Of a stretch of 14,096 bases of DNA, positions 1 through 9,300 are shown one piece after another (the first letter of the stretch is position 1; every line of letters begins with the position of its first letter). Source of the DNA: DATEUP01 sp041485285. GTDB lineage: Archaea > Thermoplasmatota > DTKX01 > DATEUP01. The DNA lies in NCBI GenBank assembly GCA_041485285.1, contig JBGPJF010000058.1, positions 1-14,096 on the forward strand. Direction: 5' to 3'. Under the pieces are notes generated by a model. The model searched no databases. It worked only from the letters and a program-made list of their open reading frames with translations, and was not told the DNA's origin. Position numbers and translations under genes: made by a program.

Positions 1-30
1 GATCCGCGGCCTTGAGGCGGACGCCACGTC

Positions 31-34
<4 letters not shown>
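1..34 (+). CDS. C-terminal end of an unidentified upstream gene (partial)
   Basis: The reading frame beginning at position 2 gives IRGLEADATS and stops at TGA 32-34. That TGA overlaps the ATG of the following ABC ATPase as ATGA, the same junction seen again between the ATPase and the phosphatase at 705-708. The repeated coupling is the main reason to prefer this frame. A competing frame starting at position 1 ends earlier, at TGA 13-15, after only four codons. Genes immediately before LolD/MacB-type ATPases often encode the partner FtsX-like permease, so a permease is a reasonable guess. Ten residues are too few to identify a family. Confidence 0.45.
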
Positions 35-704
<670 letters not shown>

Positions 705-708
<4 letters not shown>

Positions 709-1610
709 GCCAGGGGGGGACGTCCGTGGCCGGCCGCCGCGCGCCACGTGCTGGGCGGGCGCCGCCGCCCCGAGGCTGGCGGCCCAAGGTCGTCGTGTGC
801 GATGTCGACGGGACGCTCACGTTCAAGGACCGCCGGCTCGACCCCGAGGCCCTCGAGGCGCTGCGGGCCGTCGAAGCGGGGGGCACGCCCGTGGTGCTTG
901 CCACCGGAAACGTCCTGCCGATCGCCTACGCCCTATCATACATGATAGGGACGAGCGGCCCCATCGTCGCAGAGAACGGCGGGCTGCTGTATTACCGCGG
1001 GCAAGTCACCGAACTCTCAAAGCGGGGCGCCGTCGAGGACATCGCCCAAGCCGTGCAGGATGTGCTCGGCCTTGAGCGGCTCTTCACGGACCAATGGCGC
1101 GTAACCGAGGTCGCCTTCCCGGAGAAGGCCGGCACCTTCGACGCCGTGAAGGCGCAGGTCGCGCTGCACCCGAAAGGCGAGCTTGTCCGGGTGGAGCGGA
1201 CGGGGTTTGCCGTCCACCTCATGCAGCCAAGCTCGGAGAAGTTCATCGGCGTGGTGAAGGCCCTCGAGGCGATGGGGCTCACCCCCGCCGATGCGCTCGC
1301 CTGTGGCGACTCGGACAACGACACGGAGATGGTCGGCCGCTGCGGCGCGGGCGTTGCCCTTGCCGACGCGCCCCCCGGCCTTCGCGCCGCCGCAACGCTC
1401 GTCACGCGGAAAATCGCGGGGGGTGGCCTGAAGGAGGCGTTTTCCCTCTACGGCGTGGCGTCGTTTAGTGGCGCAGCGCGCGCCGCGCGCGCGAGGCCCA
1501 AACGCGGGCACCCACGGCGGCCGAAAGCAGGAGCACGAAGGAAATCAGCATCGCCTGGCCGGCCGGGGAAGAGAGCGGGCCGGGCGCCGAAGCCTGCGCG
1601 TCGACGGTAA
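705..1610 (+). CDS. Phosphoglycolate phosphatase, archaeal HAD subtype
   Basis: This is a HAD-superfamily hydrolase that would dephosphorylate 2-phosphoglycolate in the cytoplasm. It carries the four HAD motifs: DVDGTLT with the nucleophile and acid/base aspartates (Asp33, Asp35), LATGN (Thr67 region), a motif III lysine (probably Lys179 in SSEKF) and GDSDND (201-206). The stretch LATGNVLPIAYAL followed by GPIVAENGGLLYY matches the archaeal phosphoglycolate phosphatase subgroup, close to Thermoplasma TA0175, rather than a general Cof-type phosphatase. The ATG at 705 overlaps the ATPase stop. About 25 residues rich in Arg, Pro and Gly precede the core, so a later start such as GTG 726 is possible. 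The catalytic fold should end near FSLYG (about residue 250). The last 48 residues are a low-complexity basic tail encoded antisense to the convergent gene. A TAG at 1466-1468 is one frame away, which suggests a lost stop or a frame error. Confidence 0.88.
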
Positions 1611-4600
1611 AGGCAATCGTGATGTCCGGCGACTGCGACCCGTCGCTCACGACGAGCGTCACCGTGTGCTCCCCGGGCCCGAGCGACATCCAGAAGGCGC
1701 CGGCGTGCGTCGGCTGCGGCTGGCCGTCCACCGACCACTGGTAGAAGAGCGAGGCGCCGTCGGGGTCGAAGCTGCGCAGCGCGTCGAAGCGCACGTCGCT
1801 GCCGGCGCGATAGTGGCCGCCGGAGACCGGCGAGGTGAGCACAAGCGTGGGCGGGTGGCCGTACACGACGGGGGGAGCCACGGTGACCTTCGCGGGGGCC
1901 GACTCGGTGAGCGCCGTACCGGCCGCGTCGCGCGCGCGCCACACGACTGTCGAAGGCCCCTCCGTCAGGGTGAAGGGCAACGACACGGTCACGCGCGTCG
2001 AGATACCCGTCCGGAGCGCGTTCATCCACCCGGTGGACTTGCCCGAAGGGAGCAAAACGGACGCCTCGACCGTCGAAAGGTCGACCCCCGAGCCGTCGGC
2101 GTCGTCGATCGTGATCGAGAGCCGCGACACGGACTCGAGCCGGGCCCCGTCGGCGGGGGTGGGCTTTTCAAACGCCACGGGCCGCGAGTCGGCAAGCAGG
2201 CGCTGGTAGGCGCTCGTGGCCGGGCCGTTGCCCGCCTGGTCGAAGGCCTGCCATACCACGAAATTCTCGACGCCGTCGCGCACCGGCACCGCGCCCCGCG
2301 CGAGGAAGCCGCCGTCGGCCGCCTCGAGCGTCGGCTCCGTCCAGTCGCTCCACCTCGAGCCGCCGGGCAGCAAGTAGCGGAACTCCACGGTGGGCCCTTC
2401 GGGGCCCGACCCCGCGTCGGTCACCCTGCTGACCGATTCGGCGGTGCCCGAAGTGGCCCACGCGCCCGCCGCCGGAGCGAGCATCTCGATGCCCGGCAAC
2501 TGCGTGTCGACCTTGAGGCGGAAGGGCGCGGACACATAGACCGCGTCATGGCCGACGAGCGACGCGCGAACGCGCACTTCGTTTTGCGCACCCTCCTGCA
2601 GGCCGACCGCGGCCGTGAACCGCGCGTCGAGGGTCGTGCCCGCAAGCCCGAGGCTGTGCCAGGTGCCGCCGCCCTGTCCGTTGACCTCGATTTCCACGGT
2701 GGCAAGGTCGATGGACGGCACGGCGCCCTTGTGGACGGAGAAGGTGACGGTGGGCGCGCCGTCGCGCAGCCACTCGGTCTCCGAGGGGGACACCATCGCG
2801 AAGTCGATCGCCCCGTAGTCAAGCTCGATCGGGAGAGGGTCCGAGTACGAGGGCCCGTTGCCGACGCGGTCGTACGCGCGGAAGCGCACATAGTTGAACG
2901 ACTGCTCGAGCAGCGAGACGGTTGCCTGCGCGGTGACCTGCTGGCCGGTCTGGGCCGTTGCGCTGTGCCAGTCGTTGAATGCGGGGGGGCTCGAGTGCGA
3001 AACGGCATATTCGACGCGCGTCCCGTCGACGCCGCTGCCGGAGTCGAACACGCGGATCGAGACGGGGTAGTTGGCCTGCGTCACGACCTCGTTGGGTCCC
3101 GGCGTGGCAAGCCCGAAGCCCGGTGTGAGCGCGTCGGTCGCGAGCGCGACCTCCAGGGATGCGAGCAGCGCGCCGCTGCCGACCGCGCGCGCCTCGACGG
3201 TGTGCTCGTCGCTCGGGTCATCGGCGGCTCCAAGCGGCACCTGGGCGCGGAGGTTGCCGTTCTGGGCGTCATAGGTCGCGTGCACAGAGGCGCCCGTGCC
3301 ATCCACGACCAAGACCGCGATTTCCGCCCCGGAGGGAGGCGTCGTGGTGCCCGCATACGAGAGGCTCCCGCCGGAGAAAGTCAGGGTCTCGCCCGCGCGC
3401 GCAAAGCCGCCCGAGGGCACCGCCGTCCCATCAGGGCGGCGCACATCGATCGCCCCGTGGAACGCCAGCGACGCGACCACCGGGAAGGCACCCGTCACGG
3501 TCGCCGTCGTCTCGCCGCCGCGGCTATCGCGCACCGCGAGCTTGACGGTGAGGGGGTTCGGGTCTAAGAGCCCCCAGCCGAACTTGAGCGACGCGTAGAG
3601 CTGGAACGAGTGCACGAAGGTCGACCCTGGAGCGTACGATGAGTCGGACAGCAATTCGGCCATGGTCGAGGGCGCGCTGACGCTGCCGGAGTCGGCGGCA
3701 AGCACCACGATGTGCGTGCCCCCGTCGTAGCGCACGTCGAAGGCCGACCGCATCGCGGCGCTTGCGAAGGTCTGTTCGGCGCTGCCAAGCTGGCTTTCGG
3801 TGCCGCGGTAGACGAAATTGAACGCGAAGTGGTAGGGCTGGGGGGCGCGCGCCAACGCCTTGCCGTCGGTGAGGTCGCCGGCCACCCACGCCGACGCGCT
3901 GATCGCGGGCAGGCGGATGCGCAGGCCGCTGTAGAGGTAGCAGGCCCCCGCGTCGACGGCGCCCGTCGCGTCGCGGGCCGGCGCGCACAGCGCCAGGTCG
4001 TTGCGGCCGTCGCCGTCGAGGTCGCCTCGCGAAGCGATCGTCGCGCCATAGAGGTCGTAGCCGGCCTCGCCGGCCTCCGTCATGTCGTAGCGGACCGCGA
4101 GGCCCGTCGATCCGCCGAAGTACACGAACACCTGGCCGTTGTTGAGCGGCCCGTCGGCGGAGGCAAGCGGCGCGCCCACGGCCGCATCGTCGATGCCGTC
4201 GCCGTTGAGGTCCCCCACATTGGCGACGGTGTTGGCGTAGTGCGCGCCTGCCGGGCCCGCGCGCGTGACGGGGGTGAGGAGGCCGACGGAGCTGCCGTCG
4301 TATTCGGCAAGGAGACCCGCTTCGAGGGCCTCGGGCGAGGAGTCGTACTGCGGGGAACCGAGGAGCAAGTCGGAGAACCCGTCCCCGTTGAAGTCGCCGG
4401 CGGCCACCGATGCCCCGAAAGCGTCGTTGCGCTGGCTCCCCTGAACTTCGGAGGGCCCGACGGGCGAGCCGCTCAGGTCGCCGAGGAAGTGGTAGATGCG
4501 CGCGTAGCCGTCGACGCCGGGCTCGCCGCCCGTCGTGACCACGAAATCCGAGAGGCCATCGTTGTTGATGTCGCCCGATTCGAAGGCGGCGGCGCCGAAC

Positions 4601-5445
4601 ACGTTGTCGGTGTTTTCGGCCGCGTAGGACCACGAGGGAGTCGCGCTAAGGCCGCTTGCCGCCCCGCGGTAGAGGAACACGGCGCCCGGCGAGGGAGGCG
4701 ACCCGCTCGGCGGGGCGCTCACGATCAGGTCGCCGTAGCCGTCCCCGTCGACATCGCGCAGGATTTCGAGCCCCGTGCCGAAGGAGCCTTCCAGCGACGG
4801 CGCTTGGAGCGTCTGGTGGGCCATGGCCTGCGTGATGCCCGACTCCCCGTAGTAAACCTGGACTTCCTGGACGAGCGCGCCCGTGCCGTTGGGCCTGGCC
4901 GAAGTGACCGCGAAGTCGTCGAACCCGTCTCCATTGAGGTCGCCGCCGCCTGCCAGCGCAAGGCCGGTGAGCGCGCCGGCGCCGGAGGCGCGCAGCACGA
5001 CGAGCGTGCCTGCGCCCATCTGGCCCCGGGCTCCGGCGACGATCGTGACGGCCGATGGACTGCGTGAAACCACGGCGAGGTCCGCCGCGCCGTCGTTGTT
5101 GAGGTCGCCGAGCGCGGAAAGGCGGGTGCCGAATTGGTCGTAGGCCGCGCCGCCCTCGACGATGCGCGCGGGCGCGTCGTCGACATCGTCCGTGATCGCG
5201 CCGCTCGAAAGCACGGCCCCGGTGCCTGCGGCCAAACTGCCGGCGTTCCCGCTCGCCGTGAGCCCCGTGGCAACGCTTGCCGAGGGCGCGGCGGAGGCGG
5301 GCAGCGCGGGGGCTACCGCAAGCAAGACGAAAGAAAGGGCAAGCAGCGATGCAGCGGCCGGCCGGGACCGGCCAAAAGTTGCCTTTGCACGGCTCAGTAG
5401 CGCAAGTCTCCTTGGAGGTGCGTTTTGCGACCCTCCAAACCTCAT
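1465..5445 (-). CDS. Giant membrane-anchored surface protein: seven FG-GAP repeats, Ig-like modules, PKD-like domain
   Basis: The product has 1326 residues. A long basic N-region and a hydrophobic core (about 31-50) ending in PASA form a signal peptide, with likely cleavage near residue 52. Seven integrin-like FG-GAP metal loops follow, with Asp at about 114, 169, 231, 292, 351, 412 and 475 (for example GDLNGDGFDD and GDFNGDGFSD). They are spaced about 55-63 residues apart, as expected for a seven-bladed beta-propeller. Residues 510-1190 contain beta-rich Ig-like modules marked by YDRVGNGP (about 858), FDQAGNGP (about 1068) and RDAAGT (about 1172). A PKD-like domain (about 1197-1285, with SFDPDG) precedes one membrane helix (about 1298-1316) and a short basic tail, so the bulk is outside the cell. 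Its only two cysteines, Cys487 and Cys502, lie in the last blade. Calcium binding and a role in adhesion are known for the repeat family, but the ligand here is unknown. ATG 5445 fits a TATA element 22 bases upstream. The stop overlaps the convergent phosphatase frame. Confidence 0.9.
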   Translation of the reverse strand: MRFGGSQNAPPRRLALLSRAKATFGRSRPAAASLLALSFVLLAVAPALPASAAPSASVATGLTASGNAGSLAAGTGAVLSSGAITDDVDDAPARIVEGGAAYDQFGTRLSALGDLNNDGAADLAVVSRSPSAVTIVAGARGQMGAGTLVVLRASGAGALTGLALAGGGDLNGDGFDDFAVTSARPNGTGALVQEVQVYYGESGITQAMAHQTLQAPSLEGSFGTGLEILRDVDGDGYGDLIVSAPPSGSPPSPGAVFLYRGAASGLSATPSWSYAAENTDNVFGAAAFESGDINNDGLSDFVVTTGGEPGVDGYARIYHFLGDLSGSPVGPSEVQGSQRNDAFGASVAAGDFNGDGFSDLLLGSPQYDSSPEALEAGLLAEYDGSSVGLLTPVTRAGPAGAHYANTVANVGDLNGDGIDDAAVGAPLASADGPLNNGQVFVYFGGSTGLAVRYDMTEAGEAGYDLYGATIASRGDLDGDGRNDLALCAPARDATGAVDAGACYLYSGLRIRLPAISASAWVAGDLTDGKALARAPQPYHFAFNFVYRGTESQLGSAEQTFASAAMRSAFDVRYDGGTHIVVLAADSGSVSAPSTMAELLSDSSYAPGSTFVHSFQLYASLKFGWGLLDPNPLTVKLAVRDSRGGETTATVTGAFPVVASLAFHGAIDVRRPDGTAVPSGGFARAGETLTFSGGSLSYAGTTTPPSGAEIAVLVVDGTGASVHATYDAQNGNLRAQVPLGAADDPSDEHTVEARAVGSGALLASLEVALATDALTPGFGLATPGPNEVVTQANYPVSIRVFDSGSGVDGTRVEYAVSHSSPPAFNDWHSATAQTGQQVTAQATVSLLEQSFNYVRFRAYDRVGNGPSYSDPLPIELDYGAIDFAMVSPSETEWLRDGAPTVTFSVHKGAVPSIDLATVEIEVNGQGGGTWHSLGLAGTTLDARFTAAVGLQEGAQNEVRVRASLVGHDAVYVSAPFRLKVDTQLPGIEMLAPAAGAWATSGTAESVSRVTDAGSGPEGPTVEFRYLLPGGSRWSDWTEPTLEAADGGFLARGAVPVRDGVENFVVWQAFDQAGNGPATSAYQRLLADSRPVAFEKPTPADGARLESVSRLSITIDDADGSGVDLSTVEASVLLPSGKSTGWMNALRTGISTRVTVSLPFTLTEGPSTVVWRARDAAGTALTESAPAKVTVAPPVVYGHPPTLVLTSPVSGGHYRAGSDVRFDALRSFDPDGASLFYQWSVDGQPQPTHAGAFWMSLGPGEHTVTLVVSDGSQSPDITIAFTVDAQASAPGPLSSPAGQAMLISFVLLLSAAVGARVWASRARRALRH

Positions 5446-5462
5446 TCACAAACCCCGGCTCT

Positions 5463-5470
5463 TGATATAC
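5463..5470 (-). promoter_or_regulatory. TATA element for the FG-GAP surface protein gene
   Basis: On the minus strand the sequence reads GTATATCA, the only A/T-rich island close to this start. Its centre lies about 22 bases before ATG 5445, so transcription should begin at or just beside the start codon and give a leaderless or nearly leaderless mRNA. No Shine-Dalgarno sequence precedes the ATG, which agrees with that reading. Confidence 0.6.
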
Positions 5471-5491
5471 GTTCTCCTAACCTGGCTCCCT

Positions 5492-5509
5492 CAATTCCTA
5501 TGAGAATTG
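5492..5509. promoter_or_regulatory. Inverted repeat CAATTC-N6-GAATTG, candidate regulator site
   Basis: Two perfect six-base arms (5492-5497 and 5504-5509) flank six bases. The repeat lies upstream of the TATA element of the minus-strand surface protein gene, where archaeal activators or competing repressors bind. It is A/T-rich within a very G/C-rich spacer. A regulatory role is inferred from position and symmetry only. Confidence 0.4.
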
Positions 5510-5587
5510 CCGGGGGCCCCCAAAAAGGCCGGGAAATGGCCCGTCCCACCTGGAAACGATAATCCTTCGGGGGGCGCCATGTCGGGG

Positions 5588-5610
5588 GGCAGGCCCTGCC
5601 GGCTTGCCGG
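5588..5610. repeat. Paired palindromes just upstream of thpR
   Basis: GGCAGGCCCTGCC (5588-5600) is a perfect palindrome around one central base. It overlaps CCGGCTTGCCGG (5599-5610), two five-base arms around TT. Both lie directly before the GTG start at 5623, in what would be the thpR leader if transcription begins after the GATAAT-like sequence at 5559-5564. They could form alternative RNA hairpins or be operator sites. G/C-rich palindromes also arise by chance in DNA of this composition. Confidence 0.3.
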
Positions 5611-5622
5611 GGACGATCCGGG

Positions 5623-6234
5623 GTGCGGGCCTTCATCAGCTTGAAGACGGGCGACCTTTTCAAACGGCCCCGGCCGGGCCGCGCTCCCGCCGAGACCGAC
5701 ACGGCCGAAAGCATCGAGGCCCTCGAAGCCGCCCTGAAGGGGACGGCCGGGAGCCTGCGGTTCGTCAAGGATGACGCGCGCCACCTGACGCTGCGCTTCT
5801 TCGGCGACCTCGACCAGGCGCGCCAGGGCGAGGTGGCCCGCACGGTCTCCGAGGTGGCCGGGAGCCAGAAGCCCTTCGCCATCGCGCCGCAGGGCGTGGG
5901 CTTTTTCCCGAACGCGGTGCGGCCGAAGGTCGTGTGGGTGGGCGTCGAGGACCTCGACGGAAGGATCCAACCGCTGCACAGAGCGCTGGACGAGGCCCTG
6001 AAGCAGGTCGGCCTCGAGGGAAGCGGCGAGGCCTTCGTGCCGCACATCACCGTGGCGCGCGTCACGCGCGCACCCCCCGGGCCCGCGCTTGCCGACGCGG
6101 TCGACCCCTTCGTGAATGCGCGCTTCGGGGGCGGCGAGGCCGAGGGACTTGAGTTCATCGAATCGACCTTGCAGAAGGGGGGCCCCGTGTACCGCCGGAT
6201 CGCCCTCGGGAAATTCGCCCCGCGGAAGGGTTGA
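5623..6234 (+). CDS. thpR: RNA 2',3'-cyclic phosphodiesterase (2H phosphoesterase, ThpR)
   Basis: ThpR belongs to the 2H phosphoesterase superfamily. It hydrolyses 2',3'-cyclic phosphate ends of RNA to 2'-phosphates, and some members also ligate tRNA halves in vitro. The two catalytic motifs are plain: HLTLRFFG (His54, Thr56) and HITVARV (His141, Thr143), 87 residues apart as is usual. The N-terminus MRAFISL is the family's typical opening, which fixes the GTG at 5623 as the start. The protein has 203 residues, slightly longer than many members. The extra length is a Pro/Arg/Ala-rich loop at about residues 9-28, where the family normally goes straight into its first helix. The gene stands alone, divergent from the FG-GAP surface gene, with a weak TATA-like GATAAT at 5559-5564. 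Nothing ties it functionally to its neighbours. Confidence 0.92.
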   Translation: MRAFISLKTGDLFKRPRPGRAPAETDTAESIEALEAALKGTAGSLRFVKDDARHLTLRFFGDLDQARQGEVARTVSEVAGSQKPFAIAPQGVGFFPNAVRPKVVWVGVEDLDGRIQPLHRALDEALKQVGLEGSGEAFVPHITVARVTRAPPGPALADAVDPFVNARFGGGEAEGLEFIESTLQKGGPVYRRIALGKFAPRKG

Positions 6235-6266
6235 GCGTGCTACCCCGCCGCGACTTGCGTCGCAAC

Positions 6267-6276
6267 GATTATCAAA
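6267..6276 (+). promoter_or_regulatory. TATA-like element for the beta-helix surface protein gene
   Basis: The sequence GATTATCAAA lies in the short spacer after thpR. It resembles the element in front of the FG-GAP gene (TATATCAAG on the minus strand). Transcription would begin near 6297. That leaves about ten bases before the CTG codon at 6308, or about thirty before the TTG at 6326. Confidence 0.4.
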
Positions 6277-6325
6277 GGCCGCAGGTTAGGCCGCCTGGGG
6301 TCGTCGGCTGGACACGCGCACACGC

Positions 6326-9300
6326 TTGCTCTGGCTCCTTACAGGGGGCGTCTGCCTCGCGGCGCTTGCCCTTGCCGCGCAGGGCGCGTCGGCCGCTCCG
6401 CCCGCTTCGGGCGATTGGGTCGTGACGGCCAACGAGACCTACCTCAACCAGACGATCGTGGTTGAGGGCAATGTGTTCGTGCGCTCGCCCGGCCAGCTCA
6501 CGCTCATCAATGTCACGCTCGAAATCAACTCGACCGCCGGGACGCGCCGCGGCCTCCTTGTGGAATCGGGAGCCACCTTGCGGACGCGCGACACGGACAA
6601 CTCGACGCTCACCTCGCTCGACCGGACCACGGTGCGGCCCCTCTCGTCGAGCGAGCGGATTTGGTTCGTCGCGGCACCCGGCGCTTCGATCGACTTGCGG
6701 CAAAGCGCGCTGTGGGGCGTCGGGTACACGCAGTCCCCCGCGAATGCGTCCGGGGTCTACATCCAAACGAACTCGACCATCTTGCACAACGTCTCGGTGT
6801 TCTCGGGGTACTTCGGCGTCGTGTTCCTCGGCGTCGTTGGCAACTTCAGCGACCTCTCCGTGCACAACAACACCTACAACGGCCTCGACATGGACGCATC
6901 CTGCGATATCTCCGTGCGCGGGCTCTTGGTCGCCGACAATGGACAGGCGGGCGTCCACGCGTCGGGCGGCAGGTTCGCCGTGGTCGGGGCGTCGGTGCTG
7001 CACAACGGCGACGGCCTCGCGGTCAAGTTCGGCGGCAGGGCCACCGCGTCCCTGTTCGATGTCTCGGGGAACGCGAACGGCTTCATCGTGCTGAACGGCG
7101 CGACACTGAACCTGAGCCAGGGCCGAGTCACGAACAACACGGCCGCAGGCGTTGACGCGCGGCAGACGAGCGTGGTCAACCTCGACACCGTGACGCTCTC
7201 GGACAATCCAAACGAGCTGTACGGGTCGCTTGGCACCGCCTACACCGTGGTCGGCGGCAACTTGGCAAGGGGGATCCACACGCTGCAGCTTCGGTCGGCA
7301 AGCTCGGCATCGCTCACAGGGCTTCGCATTGAAGGCACAACGGGCGACGCGCTCGACCTCGACCAATCGTCGGCCGACATCTTCTCGACGGTGTTTGACG
7401 GCAACGCGTTTGGCGGCACGGTGAGCCGCTCCACGAGCTTCGCCTTCCTCGACTCGGTGCTTTCAAACTGCGCCGGCGGCGGATTCACCTTCGACAACTC
7501 GACCGGCGTCTACCTGCACAACCCCGCGTTCATCAACAACAAAGGGAAGGCAGTCGCGCTCATCGGCGCGACGACCTCGCTGATTGACGCGACGGGCGTG
7601 GCCGAGGTCAACCGCTCGGTCGTGGAAGTGCGCTCGCTTTCGATTGTGGGGACGCTGCGGCTCGTCGACGCGACCGTGCACGCCGTCTCCAACCAGCCGT
7701 GGTCGGTGACGGGCGTGTTCCAGGCCTCCAACACGTCGGTCATTGGCGACTTCCCGGGGACCTCCCTCACGCTCCAGGGCGGCGCGGCCGTGCTGATCCG
7801 CGGGCTCACCATCCGGGACATCGACTTCCGGCTGAACGGCGCTTCGCCTTCGGCGGACATCGACCTGCTGATCCTCCCGGCCTCCGGGGAACTCGCGCTC
7901 ACCGGCGGGGACTCGACCTGGCGAAACGTTACGCAAGGCGCCGGCGCGGGCCGGATCCGCGCGTCGGCCGGAAACCTGACGCTCATCGGGGGGTCGTCTG
8001 CCGTGCTGGCCGCGGAGGGGACGGGCCGCATCGACCTCCGGGACTTTGCCGGGGCGCTTGGCAGCGCGCTCTACGCGGCCTCCGGCCAGATCCGCCAATT
8101 CTGGACCGTGGGCCTGTTCACGCAGTGGCAGAGCGCGGCGGCCGCGCCGAACCAGCTCTTCAGCATCGAAGACGCGACGGCCGCGCCCGTGGCCTCCGGC
8201 CAAACCGACGGGACGGGCACCGCGCTCATCGGACTGGTGCTCGTGGGCGTGGGGTCGACCGGCGGCGTCACATCGCTGAACCCGCACGTGGTGAGCGGCG
8301 GCTCCGGCGCATGGTCCACCACCGTGTCCTTGAACTTCACCGGCGCGGCGACCTACCCGGTGACGCTCATCGACGGCCTTCCTCCGAGCCTCGCGATCCT
8401 CACCCCAACGCAGGGCGCCTCGGTCAGCGGCAACGCAGTCAATATCACCGGCAACGCGGCCGACGGCGAGAGCGGGCTTGAGGGCCTCGGCTGGTCGTTC
8501 GACAACGTGAGTTTCACCCCGGGGACGCCCGCGGCCTCCTTTGTCCTCCAGGTGCCCACCCTCTTCGAGACGCTCTACCTCGTCACGCTGCGCGCCGCCG
8601 ACCTCGCGGGCAACCTCGCCTTCGCGCAGGTCAGCTTCCGGGTCGACCGCACCGCCCCGCTCGTGTCCCTCAGCCAACCCACGAACGGCTCGTCGGTGAA
8701 GGGGCCCACCGTCCGATTCGTCGGCGGGACCGAGCTTGGCGCTACGGTCACGATCAACGGGACGGCCGTTGCCCTCGACGCGGCCGGGGACTTCGACGCG
8801 AACCTCTCGCTGCCAGACGGGCTCATCACGGTCGGAGTGACCGCGGTCGACGCCGCCGGGAACGTGTTCTTCCGGGAAGTCCAACTCCGCGTCGACTCGA
8901 CGCCGCCCGGCATCGCCGTGTTCTCCCCGCCGAACGGGTCGACGGTCGCCGCGCGGACGGTCGACCTGGTCGGCTTCCTCGAGCCGGGCTCCAGCTTCTA
9001 CATCAATGGCGTGGGCCAGCTCGCGCTTGCCAACGGCTCATTCAACATCACCGTCGACCTCGACAGCGAGGGCGCAAACCTCCTCGTCCTGCGGTCGGTC
9101 GACGCCGCGGGCAACTCGAACCAGACGGAGTGGGTCGTGGTGCGCGACACGCGGGCGCCCGCGGTGACCGTCGCCGAGCTTACAGGGCCGGGGCCCTTTG
9201 CGGTGAACGCGAGCTCCCCGCACTTCACGATCACGACCGACGAGGACGCCTTTATCCAAGCGTCCGTGTCGCCCGCCGGGGCCACCTCGAGCGGAAGCGG

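Noticed and set aside
1468..5067. Long plus-strand frames (699 codons at 1468-3567 and 451 codons at 3712-5067) opposite the FG-GAP gene
   Set aside because: Both are Arg/Gly/Ala-rich mirror frames of a gene with clear repeats, a signal peptide and a membrane anchor on the minus strand.
5512..5521. GGGGGCCCCC palindrome as an operator
   Set aside because: Simple G/C runs of this kind arise easily in such G/C-rich spacers, and it has no clear relation to either start.
6326..6400. Lipoprotein signal in the beta-helix protein (Cys10 in the hydrophobic segment)
   Set aside because: The residues before the cysteine (GGV) do not fit a lipobox and the cysteine is in the middle of the hydrophobic core.
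7463..8884. A 473-codon minus-strand frame, plus others at 6272-7366 and 9038-10312, inside the beta-helix gene
   Set aside because: They have the same composition artefact. No start signal, domain or membrane segment supports them.
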